Source: an uncultured Muribaculaceae bacterium (lineage in GTDB: Bacteria > Bacteroidota > Bacteroidia > Bacteroidales > Muribaculaceae). Taken from it: DNA of 10,052 nucleotides. The DNA lies in assembly GCA_910583675.1 (NCBI GenBank), contig CAJTYH010000062.1:1-10052 (forward strand), written 5' to 3'. The stretch's first letter is position 1. Every line of letters starts with the position of its first letter. Below, one piece after another: positions 5,301-10,052 of the stretch. Made by a program: the position numbers and the translations under genes. The notes under the pieces are model-generated. The model did not search any database. It saw nothing but the letters and a program-made list of their open reading frames with translations, and was not told where the DNA came from.

Positions 5301-8300
5301 ATGAGATTTAGAAAAGTATTGATGGTGCTGATGGGCGGTTGTGTGTCCATGGCAGCCATGGCAGGTAGCCATGTTTACAGCGCGGGAGATTTCATTATGC
5401 CTCCAATGGAGTGGCGACCGGTTCCGCTGTGGTTCTGGAATAATGCGCAGGTAGAGGAGGATGAGCTGGCTGATCAGCTTGAGCAGATGATAATCACTGA
5501 CTTTTATGGGGGATGTGCCATCCTTCCTTTCGGTGCTTCGTTCAGGCCGGAATATCTGTCTGAGGAGTATTTCAGCCTTTATGGGAAGGCGATAGAGAAG
5601 GTTGAGGAACACGGAGCAACCATGTCTATTTATGATGAATATGGTTTCCCAAGTGGAAGCATGGGAGCCATAAACGGTTCGGGTGTCACTACTTTCAAGA
5701 ACAATCATCCCGATCATACGATCAAGAGGCTTGACAAGCAGGAGTTCAAGACACAACCCGGAAAGACGTTCAACCGGCGTCTGTCGTCGGTGAAGAACCT
5801 AATGTCCGTAGTGGCCATGGAGAGTGGTTCACGTGAAATCATATCGCTACGTAACTACATGGACGGCACTTCGCTGTCATGGAACGTGCCTGAAGAAGGG
5901 GAGTGGACGGTGATGTTCTTCACCTGTGTCACTGACGGTGATCCGAATGTGGATTATCTCTCCCCCGAGGCTGTGCAACTGTTTGTGAACGATACGCATC
6001 AGGGGTATTATGACAGATTTTCTGGGGCGTTCGGAAAGACTATCAAATCGACATTCTTTGATGAACCGACCATGTATCGTGCGAACGGGCGCATGTGGAC
6101 GGCGGATTTCAATCAGAAGTTTGAGGCAAAATATGGATTCTCTCCCGAGTTGCTTTATCCGGCACTTTGGTATGACATAGGCGAGAAGACCGCAGCTGCA
6201 CGCAACATGATGTTTGGCATGAGGGCAACTCTTTATTCGGAAGGCTTCATGAAAACCATAGGTGACTGGGCTGAGGCGCATGGCATCCATTCCACCGGCC
6301 ATCAGGATCAGGAGGAGGTGTTGAATCCGGTGAGCGTAGCCGGAGACCTGATGCTTGTGGGCAAACACATAAGCATGCCCGGCATAGACAAGATCGGTGG
6401 TGACCGTCCTGCAGAGCATTTCTATAAGGTAGTGTCATCTTCGGCAAATAACTGGGACAAGACGTTTGTCATGTCGGAGACATACGGCGACATGGGCAAC
6501 ATCTCAATGGAGCGCATGTACAATATCGCTACTGAGCAATATACCAAGGGTGTGAACCAATTGATACCCCATGCGGTATGGTATGATGCCGCCAATGTGG
6601 CTTTTAAGCCGGAATTGTCGTGGCGCAATCCGCTTTATAATTACGGTCTTGCAGACTTCAACAGGTTTCTGGCCAGACTTAATTACATGCTCGCAAGACC
6701 CGGTCGGCATGTGGCCGATGTTGCGGTTCTTTACCCCATAACGACGCTGCAGGCGGGGCACTATCTTGACGGCCCTAAAGGATTCATGCAGGGTGGTGTG
6801 GATGTTCCTGGTACCGATTACAATGTGGTATCGCGTGTGCTTACCGATGAACTTGGTGTGGATTTCACCTACCTGCATCCTGAAGTAATTGACGATCGTT
6901 GTGAGGTGCAGGATGGACGACTGGTAATGAACAACGAGATAAACCGAGAGACTTTTTCGGTGATAATACTTCCGGGCACAAAGGCTCTTACTTCAAGCAA
7001 CCTTGATAAAATCGTAAAATCGTGGGAGGCCGGATGCACAGTGGTGTTCACGACCCAGTTACCGGACAAGTGTGCCAATATGGATGGAGATGATGCCACA
7101 GTGTCGGCTGCGGTGGCTCGCATGCTTGCCGGTGAGGAAGGGTGCGGTCGTGCGATCTTTGTAGAGAATCCTACTGCTGAGACTATTTCAGCAGCCCTTG
7201 AGGAGGAGGATCTGGATGTGCGGTTCATCTCCGGCAGCCATCCATTCAATTACATCCATAAGTCGGTGGATGAAAAAGATGTATATTACTTTGGCAACAT
7301 AGATCCTTCCGCGGCCGAATGTACGATATCCATGCGCGGTGATCTTTCTGGCCATACATTGCTTGATCCACGTTCCGGTCGAATGGTTCCGGCTGAGTTC
7401 AACAGTGTGAATGGTCGGACTGAAATAGTATTGTCGCTGGCACCTGGTCAATCCATCTTCCTTGTGGACAACAGTCTGGTTGATCTGACCGACATGCCTG
7501 ATCCGACTCCTGACACCGGTTATAGCGTGGAACTGGATTTCAAGATTGAAAAAGTTTCGGCCGGCGTATGTTTCGCAGGTCGCGATTCGCGCAATTATTA
7601 CATGTGGCAGATCAATGTGGAGAATCCTGAAAATCCGATGCTACGTCCACACCGGTGGTTTGACGGTAATCCGTCTCTTCTTGGTGAAGTGGCGCTTGGG
7701 GACAAGGTGAGTGTCACAGACGGTGAATATCACAATCTCAGGATTGTGATTGCAGGCGACAATCATGCCGCTACTTACATTGACGGTGTCCTTGTTGACG
7801 AGCGTGACGGCCAGTATCCTTACGGACTCATCGGCTTCAGGGAGACACACAGCGACACTGCCGGAAGTGAGGAAGCCGCTTATTTCGACAATGTGAAGGT
7901 GGTCGCCCATGAAGATGGAAGCGTGCGTTTTGACGAGGACTTCTCATCTGAGGTCAATCCATTCTCTGCCGGTACCATAATCGAAGGACAGCTTTATGCT
8001 GCCGGCGCAATGAATTGGGACTGTTATGCCTGGGGTGCACCTTCCAACGGGATCCATTTTTCATTGGAGGCGGATATGACCTTGGTAAAGGATGACATAG
8101 CGTTCGTGTTTGCCGAGCAGGCTCCTGACACATATTATATGTGGGCGGTGAATATCTTCGACGGGAACGAACCCCGTATACGCCATCATATCTTCAACGC
8201 CGGGAATCTGACGTGGAACGATGCAATTTTCACCTCATTCAGCAAGGAGGAGATACAGAATAAGCCGCATCATGTGAAAATCGAGGTGGAAAGTGCATAC

Positions 8301-9851
8301 ATACGCACTTACATAGATGACGTGCTGGTGGACACGTATCTCAGTTGGTCTGAGAATCTGCGTCCCGGCTTGGTGGGTTTCCGCATAGACACTACAGGGC
8401 CTCAGTGCGACGATGCCTACATAGACAATGTAAAGGTTGTGGAGTATGCTGCAGACGGATCGGAAACCGTTACCCTCTTCGATGATTTCGAGCCTAATAC
8501 ACCTGCATGGTTTCCTGATGCTAAGATAGAAGATGTGGACGGCAATAACATGCTTCATATTTATGGAGACAATGTCCTGTATAAGTGGATGCAGTCAGTG
8601 ACGCCAAAAGATAGCGGCTTCACGATTGAGATGGATGTCGAGATAGAAAGCCTGAATGCAGGAATATGTTTCGGCGCATCAGATACCCGGAATTATTACA
8701 TGTGGCAGATCAACAACGAGAGCTATGCCAATCCCATGCTGAGGCCGCATCGTTGGGATAATGGAAATCCGTCGCTCCTTGGAGAGGTGTCAATGCGTGG
8801 AAAGGTGGATCTCATGTCAAACCCTGTCCACAAGGTGCGCATATCTGTGGCCGGTGACAGTATCTGCTCCACATTCATAGACGATGTCCTGGTGGACAAG
8901 CGTAAGGGTAAGTTCGCGCCGGGGCATATCGGTTTCCGTCAGACCCATAGCGATGCCTCAGGAACATATGAAAGCGCTTTCTTTGACAATATCCGCATCA
9001 CATCCAATGAAGACGGCACTGTGCTTTACAGCGACGATTTCTCCGGAGAGAATACTTTCAGCTACGGTGACATAATTGACGGAAGATTGTATGTGAAAGG
9101 AGCCATGGATGTAGACCGGTATTCATGGAATTGGAAGCATAATGATGTATGGTTCACTCTGGAAGCTGATATGACACTCGTAAAGGACGATGTGGCTTTC
9201 GTGTTCTCGCATCTCAATGACGATGATTATTATATGTGGGCTGTAAACGTCTTCGATGGAAATGAACCACGTATACGTCATCATACATTCGATGGCGGCA
9301 GACTTGATTGGAACGATCATATATTCAACCAGTATACCAAGGATGAGATTCTTGGCACGGAGCATCATGTGACTGTAGAGGTGAAAGGCGCAAGGATCAA
9401 TACCTACATAGGTGAGAAGCTTGTGGACACATATTTGAGTTTCTCTGACAAACTGAAGCCGGGGCATGTAGGTTTCCGCATAGACACGAGGTCGGAACAG
9501 CGTGACGATGCCTACATAGACAATGTGAAGGTTGTGGAATATGATGCCGACGGAACGCCAGTTGAAAAACTGTTCGATGATTTTGAGCCTAATACTCCCC
9601 GTTGGTTCCCCGATGTGTTGATAGAAGAGGTTGACGGAAACTGCAAGATGCATATCTATGGTGACAATGTGCTGTATAAATGGATGCAGACTGACAGCCC
9701 CGTATTGGACGGTATAGTTTCCGTGGAGGAAAATGAGGCATCCGTTGATGTTGAGTACTTCAACCTTCAGGGAATGCCGGTGGCCAATCCTTCGAGAGGT
9801 CTTTATATTGTCAGGAGAGGACACGTTGCCACAAAGGAAGTGATCCGTTGA
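5301..9851 (+). CDS. Secreted GH106-like glycoside hydrolase with duplicated LamG-like modules and a C-terminal sorting-type domain
   Basis: A 1516-residue exported protein, probably acting on a glycan outside the cytoplasm. Residues 1-21 form a signal peptide (RFRK, hydrophobic core, likely cut after AMA). Residues about 34-465 resemble the TIM-barrel part of GH106-like glycosidases: PPMEWRPVPLWFWNN (34-48), SIYDEYGFPSGSMG (109-122), TFFDEP (251-256), HGIHSTGHQDQEE (327-339) and MSETYGDMG (391-399). Glu255, Glu338/339 and Glu393 are plausible active-site acids, but I cannot assign them. Residues about 470-610 (VADVAVLYP, VIILPGTKAL, EAGCTVVFTTQLP) look like the GATase-like domain found in GH42 and GH106 relatives, and 640-725 like a beta-sandwich. 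Residues 740-1463 hold concanavalin A/LamG-like modules in two 366-residue copies, perhaps sugar-binding. The C-terminus (about 1468-1516, YFNLQGMPVANPSRGLYIVRRG) matches the Bacteroidales C-terminal domain of exported proteins, suggestive of type IX-like sorting. It is monocistronic between its own promoter and a hairpin. GH106 proper are alpha-L-rhamnosidases; the substrate here is not established. Confidence 0.72.
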   Translation: MRFRKVLMVLMGGCVSMAAMAGSHVYSAGDFIMPPMEWRPVPLWFWNNAQVEEDELADQLEQMIITDFYGGCAILPFGASFRPEYLSEEYFSLYGKAIEKVEEHGATMSIYDEYGFPSGSMGAINGSGVTTFKNNHPDHTIKRLDKQEFKTQPGKTFNRRLSSVKNLMSVVAMESGSREIISLRNYMDGTSLSWNVPEEGEWTVMFFTCVTDGDPNVDYLSPEAVQLFVNDTHQGYYDRFSGAFGKTIKSTFFDEPTMYRANGRMWTADFNQKFEAKYGFSPELLYPALWYDIGEKTAAARNMMFGMRATLYSEGFMKTIGDWAEAHGIHSTGHQDQEEVLNPVSVAGDLMLVGKHISMPGIDKIGGDRPAEHFYKVVSSSANNWDKTFVMSETYGDMGNISMERMYNIATEQYTKGVNQLIPHAVWYDAANVAFKPELSWRNPLYNYGLADFNRFLARLNYMLARPGRHVADVAVLYPITTLQAGHYLDGPKGFMQGGVDVPGTDYNVVSRVLTDELGVDFTYLHPEVIDDRCEVQDGRLVMNNEINRETFSVIILPGTKALTSSNLDKIVKSWEAGCTVVFTTQLPDKCANMDGDDATVSAAVARMLAGEEGCGRAIFVENPTAETISAALEEEDLDVRFISGSHPFNYIHKSVDEKDVYYFGNIDPSAAECTISMRGDLSGHTLLDPRSGRMVPAEFNSVNGRTEIVLSLAPGQSIFLVDNSLVDLTDMPDPTPDTGYSVELDFKIEKVSAGVCFAGRDSRNYYMWQINVENPENPMLRPHRWFDGNPSLLGEVALGDKVSVTDGEYHNLRIVIAGDNHAATYIDGVLVDERDGQYPYGLIGFRETHSDTAGSEEAAYFDNVKVVAHEDGSVRFDEDFSSEVNPFSAGTIIEGQLYAAGAMNWDCYAWGAPSNGIHFSLEADMTLVKDDIAFVFAEQAPDTYYMWAVNIFDGNEPRIRHHIFNAGNLTWNDAIFTSFSKEEIQNKPHHVKIEVESAYIRTYIDDVLVDTYLSWSENLRPGLVGFRIDTTGPQCDDAYIDNVKVVEYAADGSETVTLFDDFEPNTPAWFPDAKIEDVDGNNMLHIYGDNVLYKWMQSVTPKDSGFTIEMDVEIESLNAGICFGASDTRNYYMWQINNESYANPMLRPHRWDNGNPSLLGEVSMRGKVDLMSNPVHKVRISVAGDSICSTFIDDVLVDKRKGKFAPGHIGFRQTHSDASGTYESAFFDNIRITSNEDGTVLYSDDFSGENTFSYGDIIDGRLYVKGAMDVDRYSWNWKHNDVWFTLEADMTLVKDDVAFVFSHLNDDDYYMWAVNVFDGNEPRIRHHTFDGGRLDWNDHIFNQYTKDEILGTEHHVTVEVKGARINTYIGEKLVDTYLSFSDKLKPGHVGFRIDTRSEQRDDAYIDNVKVVEYDADGTPVEKLFDDFEPNTPRWFPDVLIEEVDGNCKMHIYGDNVLYKWMQTDSPVLDGIVSVEENEASVDVEYFNLQGMPVANPSRGLYIVRRGHVATKEVIR
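7518..9689 (+). repeat. In-gene duplication of a ~1.1-kb block (two 366-codon LamG-like units)
   Basis: Copy 1 covers residues about 740-1098 (to base 8594) and copy 2 about 1106-1463 (from base 8616). Each has an A-type module (NYYMWQIN, NPMLRPHRW, NPSLLGEV), a B-type module (YYMWAVN, FDGNEPRIRHH, ending AYIDNVKVVEY) and a 40-residue tail LFDDFEPNTP...HIYGDNVLYKWMQ. NYYMWQIN recurs at 765 and 1131, YKWMQ at 1094 and 1460. DNA identity survives in patches, for example 23 bases shared by 7593-7615 and 8691-8713 and 23 bases shared by 8409-8431 and 9504-9526, while the rest has diverged at synonymous sites. This is a duplication that is old but still recognisable. A and B modules share a core and probably arose from one earlier module. 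Confidence 0.88.
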
Positions 9852-9908
9852 GTTTTCACGTCTGGTGACGGTATTTTATGCTTTGCCGATATCCGGCTGA
9901 TGAATTGT

Positions 9909-9944
9909 AAATGGCGGCGTGTCAGGCAGGACATGCCGCCATTT
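9909..9944. terminator. Strong hairpin terminator after the glycosidase-like gene
   Basis: AAATGGCGGCGTGTC (9909-9923) pairs with GACATGCCGCCATTT (9930-9944): a 15-bp stem with a single G-T wobble and a 6-base loop. The A-run at one foot and T-run at the other allow termination in either direction. The T-tract is short (ATTTGTGTAT), so it may act mainly as a 3'-end stabiliser. It sits 57 bp after the stop codon. Confidence 0.7.
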
Positions 9945-9991
9945 GTGTATTCGGAAGTATATGTATGGCATTTCCGGTTTGTTTGGAATGA

Positions 9992-10021
9992 TTGGTAATT
10001 ACAATAGTTCGTTAATTTTTG
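9992..10021 (+). promoter_or_regulatory. Weak promoter-like site for a gene beyond the right edge
   Basis: TAATTTTTG (10013-10021) is one base longer than the TAnnTTTG element, and a TTG (9992-9994) lies 18 bp upstream. The 8-bp palindrome GTAATTAC (9995-10002) lies between them. No coding start is seen before the window ends, so this is only suggestive. Confidence 0.25.
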
Positions 10022-10052
10022 AATAATTAGGCCGAATCACGGACACCGAAAA

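Noticed and set aside
5331..5344. Possible lipobox MGGC (residues 11-14) in the signal peptide of the large protein
   Set aside because: Met at the -3 position is atypical and the cysteine falls inside the hydrophobic core; the AMA-G site at residues 19-22 and the C-terminal sorting-type domain fit a standard signal peptidase I substrate better.
9123..9824. Open frame of 233 codons on the minus strand opposite the end of the large gene
   Set aside because: It lies fully inside the repeated modules of the glycosidase-like gene, encodes no recognisable domain and has no promoter of its own; a shadow of the sense codons.

Overview
The window looks like the chromosome of a gut Bacteroidales bacterium, most likely a Muribaculaceae-type member. 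Three things point there: promoters with the Bacteroidota -7 element TAnnTTTG, A-rich leaders without clear Shine-Dalgarno sites, and a large secreted glycosidase-like protein ending in the 'FNLQGMPVANPSRGLYIVRRG' type of C-terminal domain. The family-level placement is inference.

Left part (1-4069, minus strand): a histidine-degradation (hut) operon read right to left. From its promoter near 4113-4142 it carries ftcD (a fused formiminotransferase-cyclodeaminase), hutU (long-form urocanate hydratase) and the first 63 codons of hutH (histidine ammonia-lyase), which runs off the left edge. HutH makes urocanate from histidine, HutU makes imidazolone propionate, and FtcD moves the formimino group of formiminoglutamate to tetrahydrofolate and deaminates the product. 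The imidazolonepropionase gene (hutI) is not in the window. The 155-bp hutU-hutH spacer is built from three different short tandem repeats.

Middle part (4210-5215): a divergent pair, an HxlR-family regulator (minus) and a single-domain cupin (plus), separated by 142 bp holding two palindromes and a cupin promoter. The layout suggests that the regulator controls itself and the cupin. A strong intrinsic terminator closes the cupin gene.

Right part (5231-9944): one monocistronic 1516-residue secreted protein with its own promoter and a terminator-like hairpin. Its N-terminal half resembles the GH106-like glycoside hydrolases. Its C-terminal half is a duplicated 366-residue block of concanavalin A/LamG-like modules, followed by a Bacteroidales C-terminal domain. 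The array starts with a module lacking its first strands and ends with an orphan copy of just those strands, which is the most unusual structure here. No SusC/SusD pair or other carbohydrate genes are visible beside it. The last 108 bases hold no gene, only a weak promoter-like site. I saw no RNA gene, CRISPR array or insertion sequence.
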